NCBI GenBank assembly: GCA_002376725.1
Contig: DFOM01000025.1
Span: 1-64,000 of the forward strand
From: Cloacimonetes bacterium UBA3541
GTDB lineage: Bacteria > Cloacimonadota > Cloacimonadia > Cloacimonadales > Cloacimonadaceae
Length of the DNA: 64,000 nt
Direction of reading: 5' to 3'
Position numbers and translations under genes: made by a program
In this document: one piece after another, positions 46,801 to 53,723 of the stretch
How positions within the stretch are numbered: position 1 is the stretch's first letter
How the letters are laid out: each line of letters starts with the position of its first letter
The notes under the pieces: generated by a model
The model's database searches: none
What the model was told of the DNA's origin: nothing
The model's input: only the letters and a program-made list of their open reading frames with translations

Positions 46801-47039
46801 AAACCAATCCAGCCATTAGATGAAATCTTAACTTCGTTGTAGACATTATCTCCATAGGGGAAGGTAAAGCCAATGGGAATTGCCGCTGAGATTGCATCAT
46901 CAGACGAGATATTCGCATTGGTTCCCACGATAGTAGTGTAAGTTCCGCTGGTAGCGTTGAAGGTATAATACTCATCAATGCCTGCGAAAGCTGCACATAC
47001 GGTGATTATCATCACCAGAAGTAATGATAGTCGTTTCAT
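40824..47039 (-). CDS. Giant secreted adhesin-like protein with nested domains and sorting tail
   Basis: This 2071-residue exported protein probably lies on the cell surface. In order: signal peptide (1-19); an N-terminal lectin-like beta domain (about 22-225); two CARDB-like domains (LAALSITGNTTPTAGQSYDY and LGCLSISGNTTPSVGAATPY) each followed by a module with VGTGN..R.PMDF...NSLFE; several carboxypeptidase-regulatory-like domains (GTVYGPGDVPLAGATV, GTVTEFGTNVPIEGATI, GTVKNQQNAPIMGATV); two near-identical cleaved-adhesin/MAM-like domains (about 995-1167 and 1405-1576), each inserted in a fibronectin-type module; a last MAM-like domain (about 1800-1975); and the FlgD-like sorting tail. AAGGAG precedes the ATG. 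The ligand is unknown. Confidence 0.9.
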   Translation of the reverse strand: MKRLSLLLVMIITVCAAFAGIDEYYTFNATSGTYTTIVGTNANISSDDAISAAIPIGFTFPYGDNVYNEVKISSNGWIGLGTSQTGSNLTNNLTSTTYVPVVAPLWDDCSLAAGSCEYLLSGTAPNRIFTIQYTNLKWRYSATTFFNLQARLYENGKIDFVYGSSTGDPTSPSASIGINMLPGGSGWFYSITPGTPATASTTTENNGVATWPGEGTIYEFNPVAPAPNDLAALSITGNTTPTAGQSYDYTITVRNRGSNPQTTYQVKLLLGTQEIGSVNGTPIQAGEILTFTIPWTPSTAGPGVLYGKVVLAGDENTTNDQTPPLNITVQPAGVQAVTIGTGNESARVPMDFYWKNSLFECLFYPDELGFVSGTITSLAFYNNFVTNLPDKPTKIWLGTTNQADLSGGWIPSTQLTLVFDGNITYPSGANTITIPLQTPYMHTPGNLVMMVERPMDTQYYSSSDNFQAQTIGTARALKVQSDSTPYDPANPPAGTTPSGQFPKTTIFYTGQAIVNDLGCLSISGNTTPSVGAATPYTITVKNNGTAVQSNYTVKLMKEGGVLLGSAAGVTINSLQTLDFTINWTPTATGATYIYGEVEMTGDEIATNNQTPHLNVNVYPEGTVAITVGTGNSTGRMPMDFFYYNSLFETIYLASELNIGGLLTDIQFYNNFSSNLPNKPTNIWVGETTQTDLSAGWIPSTQLTQVFSGNVNYPSGPNNILIHLTTPYPYGGGNLVVMVERPMDTSWYSSSDVFRTQTGTVSNRTRNVYSDSTDYDPANPPTATPTAMFPMATFMFITEGLGAINGTVYGPGDVPLAGATVVVEETNLSYTTGADGTFTFPYVAQGVRQVTASKHGYTEVTNTVTVIEDQTVTTNFTLSLLPQVTVTGRIVGSDQPTVGLADATISLSGYESYQATTNNTGNFTITNVYASHTYDYVAHATGYQNATGQVVVGTTDVNMGDIVVNEMAFPPSHVVATEATDGTNVTITWNIPTPGENISEGFEGTLFPPENWSQIITDNGPPVGAGILPTWCQAGTIALTPAVPPHSGSYQAAMWWDYNHQDEWLITPQFICPADADLTFWSYVYLGSTNGDHYYIKVSTDNGNTWTVLWDASTLTGGWNYYATPIVVPLSNYAGQQIKLAWHADDPPSADGMWYVWFVDDVSVGNAKEILRFPTSSLTRVSASDSQSSTPLLAIPDRPASRALANSPILRESNDVVYNVTRDNRVLTGYKVYRLLSADQSNENLWTPLTPTTITNTSYVDNSWAPLPSGVYRFAVKAVYTNNVLSPAAFSNEIHKGMMGTLTGTVTEFGTNVPIEGATITAGEYSGTSNAQGVYSFSVYQGTYTVTCSKPGYQTATQTGVNIVGLQTTTVNFVLTEITLPPAAVQATEVNQDLVNLTWMAPGTGTNITEGFEGTTFPPTDWSQIITDNGPPVGAGILPTWCQAGTIALTPAVPPHGGSYQAAMWWDWNHQDEWLITPQFVCPGGTLTFWSYVYLGSTNGDHYYIKISTDNGNTWTVLWDASTLTGGWNYYATPIVIDLDSYAGQQIKLAWHAEDPPSNDGMWYVWFVDDVTVGNAKETIHFPINTLTRVSANDVADREPQIVTPQLPTSRARANTSIIQSTRQIVQEPIMRNDRVLNGYKVWRLLQGQETNESAWTLLTTDVITATAYQDYGWGSVPDGMYKWAVKAVYTGGALSNPAFSIALPKITEIGTIAGTVKNQQNAPIMGATVTCGDVTATTNTSGAYSMQVPAGTHSVTASATGYDSVTQDNVIVVTGQTTTVNFILPPSSTIIILEDSFETYENFALTFAPWTCVDVDLSATYGISGVSFPNCYAPMAYIIFVPSATAPPLTATDVTHTGTKIAASFAATSPPNNDWLITPVLHRPTQITFWARSYVTDYGMERFKVGVSTTGTNPSNFTIISGPNYIEAPAVWTEYTYAIDGQPENAYIGIQCVSNDAFIFLLDDVTVEATPLEDPTVPVLATELQGNYPNPFNPETTIRYSVKETVPVTIEVYNLKGQLVRTLVNEVKTAGNYSVVWNGRDSHNQPVSSGVYFYKMNAGKYSNTKKMIMMK
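42311..42824 (-). repeat. Near-identical DNA repeat, copy A (within the giant gene)
   Basis: This ~510-base block encodes the second MAM-like domain and is nearly identical at DNA level to 43538-44053, with long runs identical even at third codon positions. It reflects a recent duplication or gene conversion. Confidence 0.9.
43538..44053 (-). repeat. Near-identical DNA repeat, copy B (within the giant gene)
   Basis: The partner of 42311-42824, spaced about 1.23 kb away and in the same reading frame, so recombination between them would delete one domain unit without a frameshift. Confidence 0.9.
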
Positions 47040-47204
47040 AGTTTAACTCCTTTTGTACATTTATGTTCTTTTATTTGGTCACTTTCAACCGGCTGTAGTA
47101 TGGTCTTTGTATATCTTTTTACAACCAGTATTCTGTAATTTTTTATGCACTGAAATCGGTTTATCAAACACACTATGAAAACAGAATTAACAACTAACTA
47201 TAAC

Positions 47205-47233
47205 TAATATATCCCATATGAGTTTTCTGTCAA
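47205..47233 (-). promoter_or_regulatory. Predicted promoter of the giant adhesin gene
   Basis: TTGACA on the minus strand (47233-47228), 17 bases, then ATATTA (47210-47205). It leaves a leader of roughly 160 bases before the ATG at 47039. Confidence 0.45.
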
Positions 47234-47321
47234 GAGATAAATTTATTATCTATGTTTGTTCTTCTTATCATAACGAACCAATTAAATATTTGAGTTTAAT
47301 CGTCAAGATTTTATTATATAT

Positions 47322-48035
47322 TTATATATCTTTAAATTTTTCCATTAAAATACGACCACAATTTTCACAATAATTTATTTTGTTTCGCTGTTGGATTTCT
47401 ATTCTAACTTGAGGGCGGATAACGAATCCACAAGCACCACAGGCACCGTTGCGAGCATAAGTTACGGCACAGTTATTTTTATGTTTTAGAAGCTTAGCAT
47501 ATTGTTTCACTACAGCTTGTGGAAGGGTCTGAGCAAGTTTAATTCTTTCTACTCTAAGATTCTCAATTTCGCTATCCAGGGAAGCTATCTTTTTTCTTAG
47601 TTCATCTTCTCTTTCCTGCTGGATTTTCTTTGCTTCCTCAAGTATATTTTCGGCTTTGTCCATATTTTTCTTACATTCTGATTCTTCTTCCATCAATTCC
47701 AGTTCCTGACTTTCCAATTCGGAAATCTTTTCTTTTAAATAGGCAATTTCGCTGTTGAGAGCTTTGTATTCTTTATTAGTTTTGATATCTGCAAGTTGTT
47801 GAGAATATTTCTTTATGTTATCCTGATATTGTTTAATATCCAGCTCCAAACTTCTCAGCATTTTGGTTATTTCTTCCTGTTCGTTTTTAATATTATTTAT
47901 ATTTGTCTGTGCCTGTTCCACATTAGCCAGGATGTCATTTAACTCTTTAGGTAATTCATTTTGTAGCTGCCTTAGGGCACCGATCTCATCATCTAATTTC
48001 TGCATCCGGGCTAAGGTGCGTAATTGTTCTTCCAT
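47322..48035 (-). CDS. Coiled-coil zinc-ribbon protein (DUF164/CdsZ family)
   Basis: This is a helical hairpin protein with a C-terminal zinc ribbon. Residues 1-185 are one long antiparallel coiled coil rich in Glu, Lys and Leu. The ribbon (about 195-232) has two Cys pairs: C-x2-C in ACGACG and C-x2-C in YCENCGR. The length (237) and layout fit DUF164, often described as a nucleic-acid-binding or secretion-associated family. It is 4 bases from nadC. The exact role is not established here. Confidence 0.88.
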   Translation of the reverse strand: MEEQLRTLARMQKLDDEIGALRQLQNELPKELNDILANVEQAQTNINNIKNEQEEITKMLRSLELDIKQYQDNIKKYSQQLADIKTNKEYKALNSEIAYLKEKISELESQELELMEEESECKKNMDKAENILEEAKKIQQEREDELRKKIASLDSEIENLRVERIKLAQTLPQAVVKQYAKLLKHKNNCAVTYARNGACGACGFVIRPQVRIEIQQRNKINYCENCGRILMEKFKDI

Positions 48036-48039
48036 ATAT

Positions 48040-48861
48040 TTACTCCTTAAATTGAAGACTTATATCCAAAGAATGATAAGAATGAGTGAGGGCACCGCTG
48101 GAAATAAAGGGAACACCTGTTTGGGCTATTTCTCTGATATTTTCCAGAGTTATTCCTCCTGAAACTTCAAGATCCACTTTAGAACCAAAGCGTTTAACAC
48201 AATTTTTAATTTTTGGGATGGACATATTATCCAGAAGTATGCGATCAACACCAGCTCTAACAGCTTCTTCCAATTCCTTAATATTAGAGACCTCAACCTC
48301 AATTTTGTAGGTGATATTTTTTTCTTTTACTCTTTTAACTGCTTCGGTGATACTTCCGCAGGCTTTAATATGATTATCTTTAAGTAAAATCATATCGTAA
48401 AGACCAAATCTATGATTATATCCACCACCTACACGAACAGCATATTTTTCCATAGAACGTAACAAGGGTGTAGTTTTTCGTGTATCTAAAAGCCTGGCTG
48501 AAGTTCCTTCCAGTTTATCAACCATAGCTTTGGTCATAGTGGCTATTCCACTTAAACGCTGTAGGAAATTAAGAGCAGTTCTTTCGCCTTTTAAGATACT
48601 GGTAGGATTGCCTTCCACTCTTAATATTTCATCTCCTCTTTTAACTGTATCTCCATCGCGTTTATACATAGTAATCTTCAAATTTTTATCTATGATGCAA
48701 AAAACTTCTTTAGCAATTTCTAATCCTGCGACTATTCCAGGAGCTTTAGCTATCATAAAAGCTTTTTCGGGGATAGGTTCTAAATCTAAATAATCAGTAG
48801 TTATATCACCTGTGCCTAAATCTTCTTCCAGTGCCAGATTAATAATTTCATTCCAGGTCAT
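48040..48861 (-). CDS. nadC: Nicotinate-nucleotide pyrophosphorylase (quinolinate phosphoribosyltransferase)
   Basis: This makes nicotinate mononucleotide from quinolinate and PRPP in de novo NAD synthesis. The 273-residue protein shows the family blocks LALEEDLGTGDITT (about 8-21), the TRKTTPLLRSMEKYAVRVGGGYNHRFGLYDMILLKDNH stretch (about 127-164, here given by its key Arg/Lys/His residues) and the SGGITLENI phosphate-binding region near the end. GGAGGG precedes the ATG. Directly upstream lies an intrinsic terminator, pointing to attenuation. nadA and nadB are not in the window. Confidence 0.95.
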   Translation of the reverse strand: MTWNEIINLALEEDLGTGDITTDYLDLEPIPEKAFMIAKAPGIVAGLEIAKEVFCIIDKNLKITMYKRDGDTVKRGDEILRVEGNPTSILKGERTALNFLQRLSGIATMTKAMVDKLEGTSARLLDTRKTTPLLRSMEKYAVRVGGGYNHRFGLYDMILLKDNHIKACGSITEAVKRVKEKNITYKIEVEVSNIKELEEAVRAGVDRILLDNMSIPKIKNCVKRFGSKVDLEVSGGITLENIREIAQTGVPFISSGALTHSYHSLDISLQFKE

Positions 48862-48873
48862 ATTCCCTCCATA

Positions 48874-48907
48874 AATAAAAAAAGCATCTGCTCTGGTGCA
48901 AATGCTT
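48874..48907 (-). terminator. Intrinsic terminator in front of the nadC ribosome site (attenuator candidate)
   Basis: On the minus strand the arms AAGCATTTGC (48907-48898) and GCAGATGCTT (48891-48882) pair with one G-U, closing an ACCAGA loop and running into TTTTTTTATT. It ends about 13 bases before the nadC ATG. The only upstream minus-strand transcript starts are inside the same gap, so it would stop nadC transcription unless prevented. Confidence 0.7.
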
Positions 48908-48994
48908 AATATCTATCTGGTTATCTTCATTTATATAGCTTGATTGCTCTTTTCGGATACTCATTTCTTTCACTCTTTCATTCATAATTTTTAC

Positions 48995-49023
48995 TTTAGT
49001 TTTTAACTTGCGTATTTTGTCAA
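48995..49023 (-). promoter_or_regulatory. Predicted nadC promoter
   Basis: TTGACA on the minus strand (49023-49018), 17 bases, then ACTAAA (49000-48995). It places an approximately 130-base leader before nadC, containing the terminator hairpin. Confidence 0.4.
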
Positions 49024-49078
49024 GCAGAACTTACCTTCTATATATCAAAATTATTGATTATGAAACTCCAATTTTCTC

Positions 49079-49107
49079 TTGACTTTTAGAACTATTTTAT
49101 ATTATAG
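49079..49107 (+). promoter_or_regulatory. Predicted promoter of the small lipoprotein gene
   Basis: TTGACT (49079-49084), 17 bases, then TTATAG (49102-49107). The start would lie about 17-20 bases before the ATG at 49131, a very short leader. It is divergent from the nadC promoter. Confidence 0.45.
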
Positions 49108-49130
49108 TAGCAGAAAAATAGGTGAAACAA

Positions 49131-49430
49131 ATGAAAAAGATATTATTTATAGTTATAGTTTCCATTTCTTTATTAATGTTATTTGCCTGCAGCGTGGATA
49201 ATAGTAAATCTCTGTTAGAATATGGTTATCTGCGTCTGGATGGGAGTATGGTCAATAGAGAGGCTTATATTGATGGACAAATTGTAGGTATTGATCCAGA
49301 ATATGATGCTAATACCATTCCTTTGAGAGTTGGAACACATCATCTGGAAATCAGATCTAAAAATAGGATATTACTGGAAGATAATATTATAATTGAGCCT
49401 GATAAAGTTACGCGAGTGACCGTTCCGTGA
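49131..49430 (+). CDS. Small PEGA-like lipoprotein
   Basis: This is a 99-residue exported lipoprotein. After a Lys-Lys and a hydrophobic stretch, the lipobox FACS holds the modified Cys near residue 19. The rest resembles one PEGA-type beta domain: YLRLDGSMVNREAYIDGQIVG and IPLRVGTHHLEIRSKNRILLED. I use ATG 49131 (AGGTG six bases before it) rather than the in-frame GTG at 49122. The function is unknown; PEGA domains bind surface or wall material. Confidence 0.75.
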   Translation: MKKILFIVIVSISLLMLFACSVDNSKSLLEYGYLRLDGSMVNREAYIDGQIVGIDPEYDANTIPLRVGTHHLEIRSKNRILLEDNIIIEPDKVTRVTVP

Positions 49431-49490
49431 GCTGATTAATTTTCTTTAAGCTATACAATTATTTATTAAGATTGACATATTTTTTCCAAA

Positions 49491-49526
49491 AGAAACAAAA
49501 ACCGTTGCCTTATAATGACAACGGTT
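49491..49526 (-). terminator. Rho-independent terminator of the zinc-ribbon gene
   Basis: An 8-bp stem AACCGTTG / CAACGGTT (49500-49507 and 49519-49526) runs on the minus strand into TTTTTGTTTCTTTT. It closes the small gene that ends at 49548. Confidence 0.85.
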
Positions 49527-49547
49527 CTTAATAAACCAGATTGAACT

Positions 49548-49724
49548 CTAACGAGCGTTGTGTTGATAACGATTACGATTATATCTGGCTTTTTTTGCCT
49601 TGCGGCATTCAGGACAACGCTGAGGTTCATTAACTAAACCTTTTTCTTGATAGAATTCCTGTTCACCTTCTGTAAACACAAATTCTTGCTGGCAGTCCTT
49701 GCAGATTAAAGTCTTGTCAGGCAT
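49548..49724 (-). CDS. Small zinc-ribbon protein
   Basis: This is a 58-residue protein of the short zinc-ribbon family common in bacteria. C-x2-C pairs are at CKDC and CPEC, with the QEF..TEGEQEFYQEKGLVNEP block between them and a basic tail (KARYNRNRYQHNAR). I take the ATG at 49724, which has AAGGAG before it, rather than a longer frame. The function is unknown; it may bind nucleic acid or a ribosome-associated partner. It has its own promoter-like TTGACA (49851-49846) and terminator. Confidence 0.85.
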   Translation of the reverse strand: MPDKTLICKDCQQEFVFTEGEQEFYQEKGLVNEPQRCPECRKAKKARYNRNRYQHNAR

Positions 49725-50040
49725 TTTTTTACTCCTTTGTATTCGGGACATCTTACATTCAAATTGAGGAGCTCCCGATACAAAGGAACAGGCTCAAGGA
49801 ATGTTAAATCCCTATCTAATTTCTTATTTTTATAAACCAACAATTTGTCAATAATTTTTTTATGCCTTTTCCTATCTCGTTAATAAACTTTATTTTATTA
49901 GCTTCAGGGGAAATTATTTTACTCAGATATCATCACCTTTCGGAACCCAATAGAAATTATTAACATCTTTATCTATCAGATTATATTGACATTTAACTGA
50001 GATCAATTTAGTAAGTTTTTCCCAAGGAGGTAAATTGTAA

Positions 50041-50403
50041 ATGAATTGTATTTTTTGTCATATCAGTCCAGAAAAATATTTAGTGGAAAATGAATATTTC
50101 TTTGCAATTCGGGATATTCATCCTATTACCAAAGGGCATAGCCTGATAATATCTCGGCGACATACCTGCGATTTTTTCTCACTTCAGACGGAAGAAATAA
50201 CCGATTTATTGGAGATTTGCAAGGCATTGCGTAATCTTTTAGAGGAAGAATTGCACCCAGAAGCTTACAATTTATTGATGAATTGTGGATCTGCGGCTCA
50301 TCAAAGTATTTTTCACTTCCACTTGCATTTTATACCTCGTTATCACAAAGATGGCTTATCTTTAAGAACTATAAATGCCAAATTGCGGTTCATTTCCTTT
50401 TAG
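50041..50403 (+). CDS. HIT-family hydrolase
   Basis: This is a nucleotide-binding hydrolase of the histidine triad family, likely hydrolysing AMP-amide or dinucleoside substrates. The 120 residues show CIFCHI at the N-terminus (a zinc-type pair), the FAIRDIHPITKGHSLIISRRH strand, and the triad H-x-H-x-H in HFHLHFIPRYH (about 103-113). The length is typical. It stands alone between two divergent units with AAGGAGG before the ATG. Confidence 0.93.
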   Translation: MNCIFCHISPEKYLVENEYFFAIRDIHPITKGHSLIISRRHTCDFFSLQTEEITDLLEICKALRNLLEEELHPEAYNLLMNCGSAAHQSIFHFHLHFIPRYHKDGLSLRTINAKLRFISF

Positions 50404-50499
50404 TTCTGGTAAATAGGTTTAGTTTGCACTTGGTTATAAAGAAACTTGGAGTTATTGAATGATTTCGTAGGATTATTTTTAATAACAGTGTATTGGTTT

Positions 50500-51609
50500 T
50501 TAAATGACTCTATCTAGCACGGGGAGCATCTCAGCTAAAAATTCTTCATAACAATTTTCAATTATTGCCTGACGAGCCATTCCCATTAGTTCATTGTAGA
50601 AATAGAGACTGTGAATAGTGGTTAAACGCATACCCAGGATTTCATTCATTGTTATTAAGTGGCGAATATATGCACGACTGAAATGTTTGCAAGTGTAACA
50701 TCCGCATTGATTGTCAATTGGTTGAAAATCATCCTTATAGCGTGCAGATTTGATAATCATTTTTCCATAGCGAGTGAAAATACTTCCTTTACGGGCATTT
50801 CGGGTGGGCATCACACAGTCAAACATATCTATTCCGTTAGCAATATTTAATAATAGATCCGTAGGCGTTCCAACTCCCATTAAATAACGAGGTTTATCTG
50901 AAGGAAGTACATCGTTTAAAAAATTAGTGATACGAAACATATCTGTTTTTTCTTCACCTACAGCTAACCCACCTATAGCATAGCCAGGAAAATCCATCTC
51001 AATTAAAGTCTTAGCTGCTTTTTCTCGCAAATCTTCATAGATTCCTCCCTGAACAATACCAAAGAGAGCTTGATGCATATAATTATGAAAGGCTGTTTTT
51101 CCCCTTTCTGCCCATTTTAAAGTGCGTTGCAGGGATTTTTCCACATATTCACGGGTAGCTGGATAAGGAGCACATTCGTCAAAACTCATAATAATATCTG
51201 CACCAAGAGCTTCTTGAATAGCGATAACACTTTCAGGTGTAAAAAAATGCGTGCTTCCATCAATATGAGATTGGAATTTCACTCCTTCATTGGTGATTTT
51301 TCTAAGACCAGCCAAACTCATCACCTGAAATCCACCACTATCAGTTAGAATGGGATTATTCCAGGCGATAAATTTATGCAAACCTCCAGCTTGTTGGATA
51401 AGTTCATAGCCCGGACGCATATAAAGATGGTAGGTATTTCCGAGAATTATTTGGGTATGACACTTTTCCAGTTCCTCAGGACTCATAGCTTTCACCGTAC
51501 CAAGTGTTCCTACCGGCATAAAAACCGGTGTCTTAATCTTGCCATGACTAGTGGTAATTGTTCCTGCTCTTGCTTTATTAGAAACTTTTTCTAACTGGAA
51601 TTTGAACAA
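50500..51609 (-). CDS. tgt: Queuine tRNA-ribosyltransferase
   Basis: This exchanges guanine 34 of Asp/Asn/His/Tyr tRNAs for the queuosine precursor. The 369 residues contain the catalytic TDSGGFQVMSLAGLRKI (about 89-105), GGLAVGEEK, the DCVMPTRNARKGSIFT block and the zinc site with C-x-C-x2-C...H (CGCYTCKHFSRAYIRHL). It is 6 bases downstream of rseP in the same direction. Confidence 0.96.
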   Translation of the reverse strand: MFKFQLEKVSNKARAGTITTSHGKIKTPVFMPVGTLGTVKAMSPEELEKCHTQIILGNTYHLYMRPGYELIQQAGGLHKFIAWNNPILTDSGGFQVMSLAGLRKITNEGVKFQSHIDGSTHFFTPESVIAIQEALGADIIMSFDECAPYPATREYVEKSLQRTLKWAERGKTAFHNYMHQALFGIVQGGIYEDLREKAAKTLIEMDFPGYAIGGLAVGEEKTDMFRITNFLNDVLPSDKPRYLMGVGTPTDLLLNIANGIDMFDCVMPTRNARKGSIFTRYGKMIIKSARYKDDFQPIDNQCGCYTCKHFSRAYIRHLITMNEILGMRLTTIHSLYFYNELMGMARQAIIENCYEEFLAEMLPVLDRVI

Positions 51610-51615
51610 CTTTTC

Positions 51616-52902
51616 CTACTTATTCATAAAGCGTAAAACTTCACTTGATATATCAGAATAGAAGGCTAAGATCATCAGAAAGATTAAGATGAAGAAACCT
51701 ATGGTTTGCAGTATGGATTGGATGTTTTGTGGGACAGGTTTTCGTATGATTCCTTCAATTAAAGCGAAAAGAATTAATCCACCGTCCAAAACGGGAATAG
51801 GAAGTAGATTCATAATAGCCAGCATAAGACTGATACTGCCGAAGAAAAAGAGTAGACTGCTAAATCCTTTTTTCCCGAAAGATTGACTCATACTGGCAAT
51901 CATAACTGGGCCTCCGACAGATTTGGTCAATTCTTGCGGTTTTTGTACTAATTTTCCTAGTGCTTGGTAGTTTAGAACTATAAAATTAACAGTATTGACT
52001 GCTCCCAATTGAATAGCTTCCAAAGGGTTATAATGTCGTTCGTATTTTACCGGTTGATATTGAATGATTCCAATAGCCTTATTTCCACCTGTACTGACAC
52101 TAGTTGATAAAGGTAGAACTTTGTTAAATTTCTGTCCATTTCGTTCAATTGTCAACAGCACCTCATCTTTTTCGGAATTAATGATAATATCTCTCATTTC
52201 ATACCAGTTGGAAACAGGAATGGAATCAATAGCTACAATACGATCACCCGTTTGCAATTTTGAATGATAAGCAGGAGTTTTTGGCACTACTTCTCCAATG
52301 CGAGTATCGGCATAAGGATATAGACTTTTTGCCAGGGAATCTACTTCAGAAGAGAAGATTTGCAGTGTCTGCTGGGTACCTTCACGACTGACAAGCACCG
52401 TGTTTATAGGATTAGAAAGTAATTCCTGCAAAAATTCAGTGTAACCGCGGATATTTTTCCCATTCACACTGATGATACTATCTCCGGGAGCAAAAACCTG
52501 AGCCCATTTTCCTTCTGCTTTATAAATTACTGGAAGCTGATCTTCAATATATACCGGCATCATAAAAGACCAGATAAAAATTATAAGGGTTAAAATAATG
52601 TTAGCTAAAGGACCACAGAATCCAATGATAGCTTTTTGCCACCAGGGTTTGCGGGAAAAGGCATCCTCATCGGCTATTCCTTGTTCATCTGGATTTTCTC
52701 CCTTCATTTTAACATAGCCACCAAGAGGAATCCATCCTATACGCCATAGTACATTATGACTGGTAAACTGAGTAATAGGTTTGCCAAAACCGATAGAGAA
52801 TTGCTCAATTCCAACACCGAAAGCTTTAGCCATCAGGAAATGACCCAGTTCATGGACAAAGATCATTAACCCGAAAGCAAGAATAGTTAAGATTAGAGTC
52901 AT
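51616..52902 (-). CDS. rseP: RIP-type membrane zinc metalloprotease RseP
   Basis: This site-2 protease cuts membrane proteins inside the bilayer, for example anti-sigma factors or remnant signal peptides. The 428 residues have HELGH (17-21) in the first span, two PDZ-like domains (VFAPGDSIISVNGKNIRG and LQTGDRIVAIDSIPVS), the LDG motif in IPVLDGGLILFALIEG near 373, and four membrane spans. It sits in front of tgt. No sigma-E or RseA-like gene is nearby. Confidence 0.95.
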   Translation of the reverse strand: MTLILTILAFGLMIFVHELGHFLMAKAFGVGIEQFSIGFGKPITQFTSHNVLWRIGWIPLGGYVKMKGENPDEQGIADEDAFSRKPWWQKAIIGFCGPLANIILTLIIFIWSFMMPVYIEDQLPVIYKAEGKWAQVFAPGDSIISVNGKNIRGYTEFLQELLSNPINTVLVSREGTQQTLQIFSSEVDSLAKSLYPYADTRIGEVVPKTPAYHSKLQTGDRIVAIDSIPVSNWYEMRDIIINSEKDEVLLTIERNGQKFNKVLPLSTSVSTGGNKAIGIIQYQPVKYERHYNPLEAIQLGAVNTVNFIVLNYQALGKLVQKPQELTKSVGGPVMIASMSQSFGKKGFSSLLFFFGSISLMLAIMNLLPIPVLDGGLILFALIEGIIRKPVPQNIQSILQTIGFFILIFLMILAFYSDISSEVLRFMNK

Positions 52903-52976
52903 AAGATTATCTTATGATTTAGAATTTTGTGTAATATAGCAAGATAATTAGAAGTAAGAACAAACAGAGAAGATAC

Positions 52977-53723
52977 CTATGATTTCTGGGCTAATTTTTT
53001 TGCTAAAGTGACTACAATGTAACTGGCAACCTCGTTAGCATAAGTTCCCGATCCGAAACCAGCATCATAACCGAGCTCTATTGCCAGTTCGTGGGAAATT
53101 TTTGGTCCACCACATATAAAGAGCATTTTATCTCGTAGCTTTTCCGTTTCTGCTAATTCAATGAGGCGAGTGAGATTATGGATATGGATATTATTTTGCG
53201 TCACGACTTGTGAAACCAATACAGCATCGGCATTTTCTTCTCGGGCACGATGCAATAATTCTTCACAAGGAACTTGAGCTCCGAGATTAATGGCGTTAAA
53301 CCATTTATAACGTTCTAGCCCATAGCGGTGATTATAGCCTTTCATATTCATAATGGCATCAATGCCTACGGTGTGAGCATCACTTTCTATGCAGGCACCT
53401 ACCACAGTGATCTTGCGACCGATATTCTCCCTAATAAATTCATCCACTTCTTCCATTTCCATAATCGGAGTTTCAACTTTTTTAACTTTAATTTTTGAAG
53501 CATCTATGGAACAATGAGTCACAGCATAAGCAATGAAATGAGTAAAGCCCTCGTGAAGGTCTCGCACGCCACAGATTATTATGCCCTCAAACCCCATCTG
53601 TTTCAGTAACTGTTTAGCAGCTTCTTTTCCCCAATCATCTGGAGGAACTGGTAAGGTGAAGGAAAGTTGAACTTTTCCATCGCCAGATTTATCGCCATAA
53701 GGCAAGATTATATTATGTTTCAT
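52977..53723 (-). CDS. kamE: Lysine 5,6-aminomutase beta subunit
   Basis: This is the B12-binding subunit of D-lysine 5,6-aminomutase (beta-lysine/lysine fermentation). The 248 residues contain the cobalamin-binding DAHTVG motif (115-120; His117 ligates cobalt) and NMKGYNHRYGLERYKWF with Lys128 at the position of the PLP-binding Lys of KamE, 11 residues on. These two cofactors and the C-terminal Rossmann-like domain define the subunit. It overlaps kamD by 4 bases. Confidence 0.95.
   Translation of the reverse strand: MKHNIILPYGDKSGDGKVQLSFTLPVPPDDWGKEAAKQLLKQMGFEGIIICGVRDLHEGFTHFIAYAVTHCSIDASKIKVKKVETPIMEMEEVDEFIRENIGRKITVVGACIESDAHTVGIDAIMNMKGYNHRYGLERYKWFNAINLGAQVPCEELLHRAREENADAVLVSQVVTQNNIHIHNLTRLIELAETEKLRDKMLFICGGPKISHELAIELGYDAGFGSGTYANEVASYIVVTLAKKLAQKS

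Noticed and set aside
48862..48983. Leader frame of 44 codons ahead of nadC
   Set aside because: It lacks a good ribosome site and runs through the terminator; I note it as a possibility for attenuation but do not list it as a gene.
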